From NCBI GenBank assembly GCA_019359275.1, contig JAHHHP010000049.1:1-40811 (forward strand): 40,811 nucleotides of DNA, given 5' to 3'. Both the position numbers and the translations under genes were made by a program. This DNA is from Myxacorys chilensis ATA2-1-KO14 (GTDB lineage Bacteria; Cyanobacteriota; Cyanobacteriia; Leptolyngbyales; Leptolyngbyaceae). Positions 1-7,983 of this stretch are shown here, one piece after another. How positions within the stretch are numbered: position 1 is the stretch's first letter; every line of letters begins with the position of its first letter. The notes below the pieces were generated by a model. It worked only from the letters and a program-made list of their open reading frames with translations, had not been told where the DNA came from and ran no database searches.

Positions 1-49
1 TCACCTCGATTCCCGCACAATCAGGACAATGAATTGGCTCTAATACCAT
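1..49 (-). CDS. IS1-family transposase InsA-like, N-terminus only (cut by window edge)
   Basis: A reading frame starts with ATG at 49 and runs off the left edge after 16 codons. The visible peptide begins MVLEPIHCPDC and carries a CPxC pair at residues 8-11. This matches the zinc-finger start of IS1-type InsA proteins, which in cyanobacteria typically read M(V/L)LxPIxCPxC. In the family this domain binds the terminal repeats. A possible element end lies around 70-76, where the minus strand reads GGTGAAC, but no second end is visible, so the boundary is a guess. Only 16 residues support the call. Confidence 0.55.
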   Translation of the reverse strand, partial: MVLEPIHCPDCAGIEV

Positions 50-100
50 GATGCTGAAGGATTAGATAAGTTCACCCTCTATTTCAGCAGATTCTCTCAG

Positions 101-502
101 TCACAACAACATATCTGGGACATTACCGTCTTGAAACTTGCTGTAAGTTCCTGCTTTAAAGTTGTTTACCTCTCGTTTCACCTGAGAAAATTTAGAAGAA
201 CCATTGACAAAAGATGGATTTCTTTGAGCAAATCGATCTAACAAAATTTCAGCTTGAACAGCGGAGGCATTAGCTTTCTGAAGTTCAAATGGACTTAAAG
301 AGTCCAGTTCAGCCAACTTTTGGCATGAAAAGTCGTAGAAAAGCCCAAAACTAGCTGCCACGCCTCCCAGAAACACCATTGCATAATATAGCTGAGCGAT
401 TTGTCCCAAAGTTAGATAGCCAAAGAGACACAACAGAGCTAATGTCCAACTCCAATCAACTATTTCTTTAATTCGCTGAAAATGTAGATGTAGAGATGAC
501 AT
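101..502 (-). CDS. Hypothetical small membrane protein
   Basis: 133 residues starting with ATG at 502; family not recognised. After a short N-terminus there are two closely spaced hydrophobic segments at roughly residues 16-36 and 38-57. A polar, probably cytoplasmic, C-terminal half of about 75 residues follows, without recognisable catalytic motifs. No clear Shine-Dalgarno sequence is seen. The gene lies 25 bp downstream of the minus-strand gene 528-926, so the two may be co-transcribed. The stop codon is about 50 bp from the start codon of the IS1-type fragment. Confidence 0.6.
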   Translation of the reverse strand: MSSLHLHFQRIKEIVDWSWTLALLCLFGYLTLGQIAQLYYAMVFLGGVAASFGLFYDFSCQKLAELDSLSPFELQKANASAVQAEILLDRFAQRNPSFVNGSSKFSQVKREVNNFKAGTYSKFQDGNVPDMLL

Positions 503-527
503 TGGGAGTGTAGAGCAATGACTACTT

Positions 528-926
528 TTATTTAGAGTTGATTCGTTTCAGCAGAATTGACTTCACTCTATCGGGATTGCTGAGTAGGTTTAGATTTTGA
601 TCAGAAGACTGAAAGCCATTTCTACTTATGCGGACTCTCACGTAATCCGTTTTCGGTATTTGTATCCGAAAAACGCCTAGATTATCTGTAGTATCTGAAT
701 CAGCGCCGCCCTCAGATTCTATTATTACCTGTGCACCAACTACAGGTTGTTGAGAATCTGCATCTAAAACTCGAATCTTTACGCTCTTTAGCTCTTGTTT
801 CGTCGAATCGGTTTGCTCCGGAGTAGTGAGCCAGGGGATATGCTTTGAGGCTCCATAACCTACAACAAGTGAAAAGCAAATGATCGAGGCAATGAGTAAT
901 GGTCTAGGTAGATTGCTAAGGTCCAC
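528..926 (-). CDS. Membrane-anchored protein with carboxypeptidase-regulatory-like (Ig-type) domain
   Basis: 132 residues from a GTG start at 926; no in-frame ATG fits better. Residues about 9-27 are hydrophobic and form a signal anchor. Residues about 48-130 look like a CarboxypepD_reg-like beta-sandwich: KIRVLDADSQQPVVGAQVII, then an acidic turn with TTDNLGVFRIQIP and VRVRISRNGF. The D-x-x-S/T-x-x-P-v-x-G-A-x-V and T-D-x-x-G-x-F pattern is typical of this fold, which is usually an extracytoplasmic binding or spacer domain rather than an enzyme. Probably in an operon with 101-502. The exact role is unknown. Confidence 0.7.
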   Translation of the reverse strand: MDLSNLPRPLLIASIICFSLVVGYGASKHIPWLTTPEQTDSTKQELKSVKIRVLDADSQQPVVGAQVIIESEGGADSDTTDNLGVFRIQIPKTDYVRVRISRNGFQSSDQNLNLLSNPDRVKSILLKRINSK

Positions 927-1312
927 TGGATTGATGGTAAAAGGTCGCTAGGAATTGTAGTCTTGAAGCCAAATATAGTATCCTTACTCAGCTTTTGCAT
1001 TGAGAGATATGCAGTTCTCCTAGTCGAGCGAGGATAAAACAGGAAACAGCTCTTGAAGGTTGTATTTCGGACATTATAGAAATACGTGCGCTTTCTTTCA
1101 AGACCATTGTTTTTTGTGCAATCCACCTTTTCTAACTTCTCGTGCTAGAAATCTGATACGCTCACATCTTCCGTCTTTCTTGAGAAGCGATTAGAAGCAG
1201 GAACGTCCTTACTTTTTTAGGCATGTTCGGCAAAATTAGAGAGAGCTTTTGAGTAGATTCAGCGATCGTTCGTAATATTCTCCACAAGCTTAATACTTTT
1301 CGCTCGAAGTGC

Positions 1313-1341
1313 GCTCCTTTGGAGCTTGCGAAGCGATCGTT
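1313..1341 (+). repeat. Copy A of a short dispersed repeat (GAGCTTGC core)
   Basis: Reads GCTCCTTTGGAGCTTGCGAA and continues into a HIP1-like half-site. Related copies occur at 17930-17957 (minus orientation) and 19084-19110 (plus). The shared core is G(A/C)TCCTT(T/C)(G/A)GAGCTTGC(A/G)AA. CTCCTTTGGAG is itself nearly palindromic. It lies 130 bp upstream of a toxin-antitoxin pair. Confidence 0.5.
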
Positions 1342-1417
1342 CTCTCATCATCCGTCACAGTTTGAACTCCATAGTTCTTGTCTCGGTGGCCTCGCTTCAC
1401 AAAATGTTTGCCCTCAG

Positions 1418-1455
1418 TGCCTCCCCTTACAATAAAAACTAGATACGATCTCGAT
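1418..1455 (+). repeat. Left copy of direct repeat flanking the PemK toxin-antitoxin pair
   Basis: This stretch beginning TGCCTCCCCTTACAATAAAA is matched, with about six or seven differences over the first 34 bases, by 2089-2126 (TGCCTCCCTTTACAACAAAA...). The two copies bracket genes 1473-2007 in the same orientation. The left copy ends 17 bp before the antitoxin start, so it may also contain part of its promoter. Confidence 0.6.
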
Positions 1456-1472
1456 CTCCTTCTAAAACCGAT

Positions 1473-1700
1473 ATGAATCCTCAATCCGTAAACCTGTCTT
1501 ACGAAATCGAACTGCAAAACGGAGAGAAATTGACCTTGCCTGATGAAATCCTCGACAACATTGGTGCAGGTCGTTGGCGCGTTACCATTGCCCCTGTAGA
1601 AACGACTCCTCCCCAAACAGACATCCAAAATCACAGTGCCTTCTTGAGTGGGTACGCTGCCGAAGACGAAGGACTCTATGACGACTATACAGCCAGGTGA
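1473..1700 (+). CDS. Putative antitoxin of a PemK/MazF-type pair
   Basis: 75 residues, ATG at 1473. The gene overlaps the following PemK-like gene by 23 bp, the usual arrangement of an antitoxin in front of its toxin. No DNA-binding domain can be named with certainty. The N-terminal half reads like a short beta-rich domain (SYEIELQNGEKLTLPDEI). The acidic tail SGYAAEDEGLYDDY resembles the C-terminal toxin-binding end of cyanobacterial antitoxins found with PemK toxins. The protein would neutralise the neighbouring endoribonuclease and possibly repress the pair. The function rests mainly on context. Confidence 0.7.
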   Translation: MNPQSVNLSYEIELQNGEKLTLPDEILDNIGAGRWRVTIAPVETTPPQTDIQNHSAFLSGYAAEDEGLYDDYTAR

Positions 1701-2007
1701 ACTTTGGGTTGCTGACATTCCCTTTACAAACGGTACAGCTTCTAAGAAACGCCCCATTCTGATTCTCTGGCTAGATGGTGATGATGTAGTTGCTGCTGTC
1801 GTTACCTCTGCAAAACCGCGAACTCAAACTGATGTTGCCTTAATGGATTGGGCAACGAGTGGTCTGCGAGTGGCATCCACTGTTCGCTTATCTCGGCTAG
1901 ATTGTTTAGAAAAAGCTCTCCTCTTAGCCAAAATTGGACAAATCTCTCAATCAGATGCACAATCGCTGAAAATTGCTTGGAATTTGCACATCAAACTTCA
2001 ATTCTGA
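1678..2007 (+). CDS. PemK/MazF-family endoribonuclease toxin
   Basis: 109 residues from ATG at 1678; an upstream in-frame alternative start at 1648 would lie deep inside the antitoxin gene and is not needed. The start has the family signature: GELWVADIPFTNG followed by KKRPILIL (PemK/MazF SH3-like barrel with the conserved RP). The second half has the S-T-V-R-L-S-R-L-D block and IGQISQSDAQ, matching the conserved VR..L..L and iG.ls..d pattern. Proteins of this family cleave mRNA and are held inactive by the antitoxin, here encoded just upstream with a 23-bp overlap. The length is normal and there is no sign of damage. Confidence 0.85.
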   Translation: MTTIQPGELWVADIPFTNGTASKKRPILILWLDGDDVVAAVVTSAKPRTQTDVALMDWATSGLRVASTVRLSRLDCLEKALLLAKIGQISQSDAQSLKIAWNLHIKLQF

Positions 2008-2034
2008 AAGGTTTACAGGCAGTCTTTCATATGC

Positions 2035-2083
2035 GATCGCGTCACTTCACCCAGAGATCGCGTCACTTCACCCAGAGATCGCG
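2035..2083 (+). repeat. Short tandem repeat, 21-bp unit, 2.3 copies
   Basis: Two perfect 21-bp units (GATCGCG followed by TCACTTCACCCAGA) at 2035-2055 and 2056-2076, and a third start GATCGCG at 2077-2083. The repeat begins inside a HIP1 site, 28 bp after the PemK stop codon and just before the right-hand flanking repeat. Confidence 0.85.
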
Positions 2084-2088
2084 CTCAA

Positions 2089-2126
2089 TGCCTCCCTTTA
2101 CAACAAAAACTGGCTACGATCGAATT
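2089..2126 (+). repeat. Right copy of direct repeat flanking the PemK pair
   Basis: Counterpart of 1418-1455 in the same orientation (TGCCTCCCTTTACAACAAAA then CTGGCTACGATCG). Together with the left copy it encloses the toxin-antitoxin genes and the 21-bp tandem repeat. Confidence 0.6.
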
Positions 2127-2190
2127 ATGAACGATCGCCTTAGCAGAAGGGTCACAACTTGATGGGCGTGCAACATAGAGCCAGCTTTTA

Positions 2191-2862
2191 TCACACCCTG
2201 TAGAAATCGTTAAAGCCTTCAAACTGCGGCGTTTCAGACATTGATGCCTGACTGGAGGGAACATCTGCGGCATTAGCCTTTCTCTCAGCCTGAGGATTGC
2301 GATCGATAGGAGCAACAGGGTTGAAAATCTGAGTTGCCTCTTCCTCTTCTACAGGACTAAGCCAAACAATGCGATCGCTGACCTGCAACATCAACTCATC
2401 GGTTTCCAGTTGAATAAAAAAGCTCTCCTGACTAAATGCGATCGTCCGAACTGCTTCCCACCCTTGCGACGTTAGGACGAGCAGTGGAGCTTGATCCTGT
2501 TTTTTACTGTAATAAATGCGCCAAATCTTCCAGAGTTGTCTCACTTCTGTACTGTTTAGCTCATATCCAGACGGAATCGGGCGATGCTCATATTCCACAA
2601 ACCCCTTTTCGTTCACGCTGATGGGAATGTAGCGATGTTCGACTAGAATTCGATTGATTAGCTCTTGATAGGTAGAAGACTGGCGAACCAACACAGAACG
2701 AATTTGACCGACAAGCTTCGCGGTTGCTAAAAGTCCGCCTTTTTTAGACAACAGTTGTGCCGTATCAAAAGCTGGCTCCACTCGTAGATTTTGATTAGCC
2801 AGTAGTGAGAGTTCTCCTTGAACAAACTTTTGGATTAATGCAATGTCATTATCTGGATTCAT
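2191..2862 (-). CDS. Hypothetical protein
   Basis: 223 residues from ATG at 2862, with GGGA 8 bp upstream as a plausible ribosome binding site. Family not recognised. The N-terminal ~165 residues look like a globular alpha/beta protein (for example QLWKIWRIYYSKKQDQAPLL and QSFFIQLETDEL-like strands). The last ~55 residues are of low complexity (VEEEEATQIFNPVAPIDRN onward) and probably disordered. There is no signal peptide or membrane segment, so it is likely cytoplasmic. It is convergent with the PemK pair and divergent from 3120-3521. Confidence 0.6.
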   Translation of the reverse strand: MNPDNDIALIQKFVQGELSLLANQNLRVEPAFDTAQLLSKKGGLLATAKLVGQIRSVLVRQSSTYQELINRILVEHRYIPISVNEKGFVEYEHRPIPSGYELNSTEVRQLWKIWRIYYSKKQDQAPLLVLTSQGWEAVRTIAFSQESFFIQLETDELMLQVSDRIVWLSPVEEEEATQIFNPVAPIDRNPQAERKANAADVPSSQASMSETPQFEGFNDFYRV

Positions 2863-3119
2863 AAATTATTCCCGCTAGTCATTAGTCCAGCTTGGAAGCC
2901 TGGTGGTATTACGGTATAAAGCCGTTGATTGATATCCTTATTATTACTTAGACGTTTAGCCGAAATTTGTTGTTTCTAAGTATTTTCATTAAAGATTCTG
3001 TGTTGTTTGCAGCCAAAGCTTAGCCACACTTAGATCAGCAGGGCATCTTACCTAGCTAGTGCATCTACTTAAATAACGAATTTGATGAAGAATAGAAGAA
3101 GCGAATGAAAGGTGAATGA

Positions 3120-3521
3120 ATGGGACAGTATGACCGCTTGATTCTAATGGCAGAAGATGAACTGACGCAGTACAGCACTGATGCCCGCAAAATCGAGAAG
3201 CTGCGGCGCAAAATTGGGCTTTCGGTATCGGCGAAGGAACAACAGCAGGTGAAAGAGCAACTATTGGCTGAAATGCCGACCGATCCGTTTAATAAAATTG
3301 TAGAAACCCAACGTCAAACCGTTGCCCTTCCGTTTTGGGGAATCGCCGGATTGGGGCTGCTGCTCGGTATTTCGTTTTCGCAACCAATCGATTTTGCAGC
3401 AACGATCGCAGGCGGCGCGATCGCAATCTACGTTCAAAGACTCGGCTGGAAGCTGCAAGCCAAACGACTCGTCATTCAGACGCTAGAAGACATCGAAGAA
3501 CGAGTGCGTAAGCCAGATTGA
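3120..3521 (+). CDS. Hypothetical small membrane protein
   Basis: 133 residues, ATG at 3120 with GGTGA about 8 bp upstream. Residues 1-60 are charged and helical, rich in Lys, Arg, Glu and Gln (KIEKLRRKIGL, KEQQQVKEQLLAE). Two hydrophobic segments at about residues 69-84 and 90-105 form a membrane hairpin. A charged tail (IQTLEDIEERVRK) follows. No enzyme motif is visible and the family is unknown to me. It converges on the GH15-like gene with only 23 bp between stop codons. Confidence 0.65.
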   Translation: MGQYDRLILMAEDELTQYSTDARKIEKLRRKIGLSVSAKEQQQVKEQLLAEMPTDPFNKIVETQRQTVALPFWGIAGLGLLLGISFSQPIDFAATIAGGAIAIYVQRLGWKLQAKRLVIQTLEDIEERVRKPD

Positions 3522-3544
3522 ACGACGAGGTTCTCTATCGATCG

Positions 3545-6500
3545 CTAAGCGACGGCTTGTCCTAACTGAGTCAGGAATTGCAGTGCTTTTGCCACATATC
3601 TTGCACAGTCGTAAGGCGACGTTTCATAGAAGGATCGCCATGCAGAACCTTTGAATTCATCATACCGATCGGCGTGATCGGCATGATTTTCCAGCCAAGC
3701 GAGACGAACCGCGTGACCGACCAGGACATCCATCACGATGTACTCTTCAACTTTAAAGTCTGGGTTTTGGGCTGCGATCGCGGCAAGCTCCATCAGCGCT
3801 TCGACATTGACTTGGCGATATTCTGGCGCTTGCATTTTATTCAACAGGTGTTCCACTTTCAGCGCAAAATTCTTCTCTCCTGCTGTCATTTCAGTGATTA
3901 ACGATTCACTATCTAATCTATTGCGTCGTTCGAGTTTGTCACCAATCACTAACCCTTTGCAATGATGAAGTAACTTCCATACACCCGGATAGAAATCTTT
4001 GGGGACACGATTGACGGCTCCTTCTAGTTGTCGTTTGCGTCGCCAATTTTGATTGGCGGGTTCAATCTCCGTTTGTTCATCCAAAACGACGACCCAATCG
4101 ATGCCGCGATCAGGAAGTTTCACTTTCAGCGATTCTTGTTTAAATAACGCTTGATTCAAATCGGCGTATCCGACCAAAATTTCATGCAGTCGGGTTTTGA
4201 TCTCAAACGGACTCAATCGCATCAGCCGTTCGTAAGCTTCGTCTTGCGTCACGTCTAGCTCACGGGCGAGATCGCTGGTCATCAGCAAGATCAGATAGCC
4301 GACCCGCAGAGTCAGCAAACCTTTGAATAATTGGGGTTCGGCTTTAATAAGCAAACTGAGATAGACGAGAATTTCTTGAGTCAGGACGCGATCGCCATTA
4401 TCTTCGCGGCAAAAGTTGCGAATTTTTTCTAAAACTTCCGTGTGCGGCAACGGCTGCACAATTAGCGAAGCCTCGCTATAGGCACGACCCACCGAAATTT
4501 GTTTCTGGCGCACGAGAATGTCCGTGACGGCATCTGACAACCCGACATCTACTTTGTCGAGCAATCCTGCCACCCGACGAATAATGCTCCAGTAAGGCGA
4601 TCGTGCAGCGTTGCCTTTACTCGCTCTGGTATAGATCTCGTTCAATAGATCGCGCACGGTTACAAGTATGCCCAAGTCTACCGTTGAGTCCAATCCTCTA
4701 AGACGGACTAGCGTGCTGAGAATTTCCACCTGTTCGTAGAGGTTCTCTGACTCGCGCAGATTTTGGATTAGCAAGGGTAAATCCGCTTCATAGTCTAGCC
4801 GAAACTCTTGCATAAAGTTTAACGGCTGCGTCTTCTGAGGATTGTGAGCAAGATAAAATTTTGAAATTCCAACTTCAGCTACAGAAGTCGATTCAAATTG
4901 AAAATCGTGGAGGAAATCAATGCGCTCGGTGCTGGCGGTGAGAATAAATTGTCGGAGTTGCCCTAACTGAACAGGGATGTCTCCACATCGCCCTTCCTGC
5001 AAGTCTTGAACTAGATCTAAAAGCGCTTCTCGACCGAGTTCTAACATATCTTTTGTCAGCAGCAGCGTTACAGTGGGTCTGCCTAAATGCTGCCAATGAC
5101 GATGAATGTGGGCCATCTCGCTTTTGATGTTGGAAACCAAGAAGTGATAGTCCAACGTCAGATAAAACCGCTCAGGCTCTAAAAATGACGGCAGAAATAC
5201 GATCGTTTCTCCCCGGACTTTATAAACGCGAGAGGTTGTCAAACTTCGCATTCGCCGCTGAGAACGACCCGTTAACCCAAGTTTGTCATTTCGTCCAATT
5301 TGCGTATAGGCGGCTGCAAGTTCTCTAGCGTGGCGAACTTGAATTGGCGCGACTTGTTCTAGCGTTTGCGTTTCTATATTATTGGCAGCAAGCCTTGCCT
5401 GTAATGCTTCATCTTCAGCAATCAGTACGACTTGTATCGTGGCTTTACGCCGTTGTCCTAGCCGCAGGTGCCGTCCGCATGGATCGATGTCGCCCACCGA
5501 AATCAGACCGTCTTGTAGCAGTTGAGCGAGAATGTAGAGACTCTGCGCCCACACTAGCGGAACGTTGTCATTTGGGAGGCGGGTTTGAGTGTTGGGATGT
5601 TGTTTTTCGGCTGCGATCGCGTGCTCCGGCACGTAATATAATTCGGGCAACAAATCCAGTCCATCTCGATGCACCACGATCTTAGCGAGACGATCGAGAT
5701 AAGCTTGTGCCTGAGTGCGATCGCCCCGAAAAATTCCGTCTAATGCCAAGTATGTAAAAAACAAAGGCCATTCACACTCAATATGCTCGAACTGCTTTAG
5801 CTCCCATGGCTCGTAGTGTAAGCGAGTGTGATCTTCTAGCACGGCTTGGTGTCCATCACGCAGAAATCGCTTGCAGCCATAGTTGCCCTGAAGTAAATTG
5901 ATAATTTTAGTTCGGGTGCGATCAACGAGTTCAGTATCCTCGATCGCAAAGGCTGGAAACCCAATAACGCTAAGCAGCGCTGCGTCTACTTCTTTAGAGC
6001 TTGATTCTCGTGGCAGCAGTGAGTCTAGCGTGACTCGGCAGCGAGCGATTTCATCGGGCAACACATGAATGACGGAAGCGCGATCGCCATGCACCCCATA
6101 CAGATCTAATCCATTCATGGCTTCTAGCGCTGCCTTCGCCATTCCAACGGAACTCCCGTTCAGTTCAGGGTTGCCGTGATTGATTTTGTTTCCTCGTTCC
6201 CATATTCCGTAATCGGGAGTGCGATAGGTTCTGCCAATGTAGTAAACAAGGTTCTGAATAAAATTAACCTCGTCGTTTGTATAGATGATTGATAGTCCAG
6301 AGTTGATCATCTGCGCCAACATCAAGAGAAACACTGAGGTGGCATCAAGCTGCAAATGTCCCCACTGATCGTCAGCTACTACGGTTGAGCCGGTGGCGGT
6401 ATCGTATTTGGCATGAAGCGCATCCAAGGCGACTTGATTTTCTTTAAATTTTTCGACTTTATCGGCTTGCCGCATCATGGCAAATAGCAGACCACGCATC

Positions 6501-6760
6501 AGTTTAATAACGCTATGTTCTAGCTCGTAGGTGCGTCCTCTGTCGTCCCGTTTTCGGTAAGCTAGCGCCAAGCCCCAAACCGCCAAAATGCTATACACAT
6601 TGTCTCTCACCCAAGCATCGGTGTAATCGCCGTGAGCATTAACCGCAGTGCTGGCAGGCAGCAATCCTGAAATCGGATTTTGCCGGCTCAGAATCACAGA
6701 GTGCACTTGCTGATAGTAGCGATCGAGTCGGTTCGCTACGTTTAAAGCTTGGTCGGTCAT
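3545..6760 (-). CDS. Glycoside hydrolase 15 / phosphorylase-kinase-alpha-like protein
   Basis: 1071 residues, ATG at 6760 behind a strong ribosome binding site (GAGGTGAAAT). The first ~420 residues form an (alpha/alpha)6 barrel of the GH15 type: NAHGDYTDAWVRDNVYSILA near residue 45, DQWGHLQLDATSVFL near 130, GIWERGNKINHGN near 190 and HIECEWPLFFTYLALDGI near 330. This is the pattern of phosphorylase kinase alpha/beta subunits and related bacterial glucoamylase-like proteins. The remaining ~650 residues match the regulatory half of phosphorylase-kinase-alpha-like proteins in length but carry no motif I can name. It may act on or sense alpha-glucans; catalytic activity is uncertain. No signal peptide is seen. 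Confidence 0.8.
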   Translation of the reverse strand: MTDQALNVANRLDRYYQQVHSVILSRQNPISGLLPASTAVNAHGDYTDAWVRDNVYSILAVWGLALAYRKRDDRGRTYELEHSVIKLMRGLLFAMMRQADKVEKFKENQVALDALHAKYDTATGSTVVADDQWGHLQLDATSVFLLMLAQMINSGLSIIYTNDEVNFIQNLVYYIGRTYRTPDYGIWERGNKINHGNPELNGSSVGMAKAALEAMNGLDLYGVHGDRASVIHVLPDEIARCRVTLDSLLPRESSSKEVDAALLSVIGFPAFAIEDTELVDRTRTKIINLLQGNYGCKRFLRDGHQAVLEDHTRLHYEPWELKQFEHIECEWPLFFTYLALDGIFRGDRTQAQAYLDRLAKIVVHRDGLDLLPELYYVPEHAIAAEKQHPNTQTRLPNDNVPLVWAQSLYILAQLLQDGLISVGDIDPCGRHLRLGQRRKATIQVVLIAEDEALQARLAANNIETQTLEQVAPIQVRHARELAAAYTQIGRNDKLGLTGRSQRRMRSLTTSRVYKVRGETIVFLPSFLEPERFYLTLDYHFLVSNIKSEMAHIHRHWQHLGRPTVTLLLTKDMLELGREALLDLVQDLQEGRCGDIPVQLGQLRQFILTASTERIDFLHDFQFESTSVAEVGISKFYLAHNPQKTQPLNFMQEFRLDYEADLPLLIQNLRESENLYEQVEILSTLVRLRGLDSTVDLGILVTVRDLLNEIYTRASKGNAARSPYWSIIRRVAGLLDKVDVGLSDAVTDILVRQKQISVGRAYSEASLIVQPLPHTEVLEKIRNFCREDNGDRVLTQEILVYLSLLIKAEPQLFKGLLTLRVGYLILLMTSDLARELDVTQDEAYERLMRLSPFEIKTRLHEILVGYADLNQALFKQESLKVKLPDRGIDWVVVLDEQTEIEPANQNWRRKRQLEGAVNRVPKDFYPGVWKLLHHCKGLVIGDKLERRNRLDSESLITEMTAGEKNFALKVEHLLNKMQAPEYRQVNVEALMELAAIAAQNPDFKVEEYIVMDVLVGHAVRLAWLENHADHADRYDEFKGSAWRSFYETSPYDCARYVAKALQFLTQLGQAVA

Positions 6761-7230
6761 ATTTCACCTCAAAGCGAGACACTGAAGAATGCCTTAAACA
6801 GGTTGCCCCAAAAAATGTCTTACATCCAGATTTCAAAGCGCTTAAGTTTAAGATTGGTTAGAGTGGTGCGTAAATATAAGAACTTTAGTTCAATCACTTG
6901 TGGAGTGGAGTTTAATAAGAACATTTCAAGTAGAGATTTTAGATTCTACCCTGAAGATGTCTGGCCTTAACCTAGGATCGAAAATTGTAAACGAATCGGT
7001 GGTGAGCTTTGATTTTGCCACTGTATGTGATCGCTGTTTGGTACCCACTTGCTTTGATTAAATAATTTTTGTCTCTAGCTATTATCATCGATGTTCACAA
7101 TGTTGTTGCTTTTAAGCAAACGTTTCTATTTACCCAAATGTAGCTTACCTGATTAACAAAGCACCTTAGAATCAGTAACCCGATCGGCTCAGTCTTGTGA
7201 GATTTACCACTAAAGTCCGAAGACGACAAA
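6761..7230. other. Non-coding stretch between GH15-like and cytochrome b genes
   Basis: 470 bases without a supported gene. The right half is AT-rich. The left end carries the ribosome binding site of the GH15-like gene and probably its promoter. No hairpin terminator for the upstream cytochrome b gene was recognised. Confidence 0.45.
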
Positions 7231-7812
7231 TTAATCGCGTCGTTGTTTAAACCATTGCTTAATTGGGTCATTAGAGCGAATTTTCCAATCGACGATCGAC
7301 AGCAGCAGTGGCACTCCGCCTACTTTTAAGCCCATCAGCACATGTAGCACAAGAGCAATCACAATCGTTGCCCAAGCCAGCAGATGCAGGGAGTAGATAG
7401 GATGAAGTAATTCACCACCCAATATCCAGTCTGCCTGCGTTTGGTTTCCGGACACGATCGCAACGAGTGGCGCTAGGAGAAGCACAGTATTCACCAGGCG
7501 ATGTAGGGTGTACCACCAAATCGGCTTCCCAACTTCGGCTAACTTCTCTAGAGAATTTCGTTGAACGAGGCGCTTGTTCCCGAAGGCTAGGCCGTAAAGC
7601 GCAAACGCCGGAACGATCGCAAATAAACCCCATCCGAGATTCGCGTGAATGCTAATAATCGTGTCAATCCTGGACAAAGGAAGTTTTCCAAAGCGGTAAT
7701 CAAACGTGTTGTAGATTAGAAAACCCGACGCGATCGCGGCAAAAACCAGCACTCCATTCACGCTATGAAGAATTCGCAAAAATACTGGCTGATAGGGCTT
7801 AATGAGAGGCAT
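7231..7812 (-). CDS. Cytochrome b561-type membrane protein (cytochrome b/b6 domain)
   Basis: 193 residues, ATG at 7812. Four hydrophobic helices lie at about residues 17-35, 58-77, 104-122 and 141-161. Conserved histidines sit at helix positions: H16 (RILHSVNG), H56 (SIHANLGW), H104 (YTLHRLVN), H143 (YSLHLLAW) and H157 (LVLHVLMG). This is the layout of the di-haem cytochrome b subunits of the Ni/Fe-hydrogenase/b561 class, which carry electrons across or within the membrane. No partner dehydrogenase is encoded nearby, so the donor and acceptor are unknown. Confidence 0.75.
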   Translation of the reverse strand: MPLIKPYQPVFLRILHSVNGVLVFAAIASGFLIYNTFDYRFGKLPLSRIDTIISIHANLGWGLFAIVPAFALYGLAFGNKRLVQRNSLEKLAEVGKPIWWYTLHRLVNTVLLLAPLVAIVSGNQTQADWILGGELLHPIYSLHLLAWATIVIALVLHVLMGLKVGGVPLLLSIVDWKIRSNDPIKQWFKQRRD

Positions 7813-7983
7813 CGTCGGAATTCTAAGCGGCTGATTTAGTTTAGCGCGTGGTTCTTCTAGAGCTAAACATATTCGCTATTTAGGAGATATACAAAATAGC
7901 TGTTCAGAAAGAAATATATGCTGATTTAGTACAATTAGGGTACTTGCTCACCAAAGCCAAAGGCAACTTGAGGCGAAGCGCAT

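Larger units (their letters stand above)
927..1472. other. Non-coding stretch upstream of the PemK module
   Basis: No convincing gene is seen in these 546 bases. The region holds the divergent promoters of 528-926 and 1473-1700 and two short repeats described separately (1313-1341 and 1418-1455). Short frames on both strands lack start signals and recognisable content. Confidence 0.5.

Noticed and set aside
860..1126. 88-codon minus-strand frame
   Set aside because: It overlaps the 5' part of the gene at 528-926 and has no recognisable family or ribosome binding site.
1427..1449. TTACAA ... TACGAT as a promoter of the antitoxin gene
   Set aside because: The spacing is only 11 bases, too short for a standard -35/-10 pair.
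1290..1757. 155-codon minus-strand frame
   Set aside because: Antisense to the antitoxin and toxin genes, which have family similarity; its residues are not recognisable.
5344..5685. 113-codon plus-strand frame
   Set aside because: It lies wholly inside the GH15-like gene on the opposite strand.
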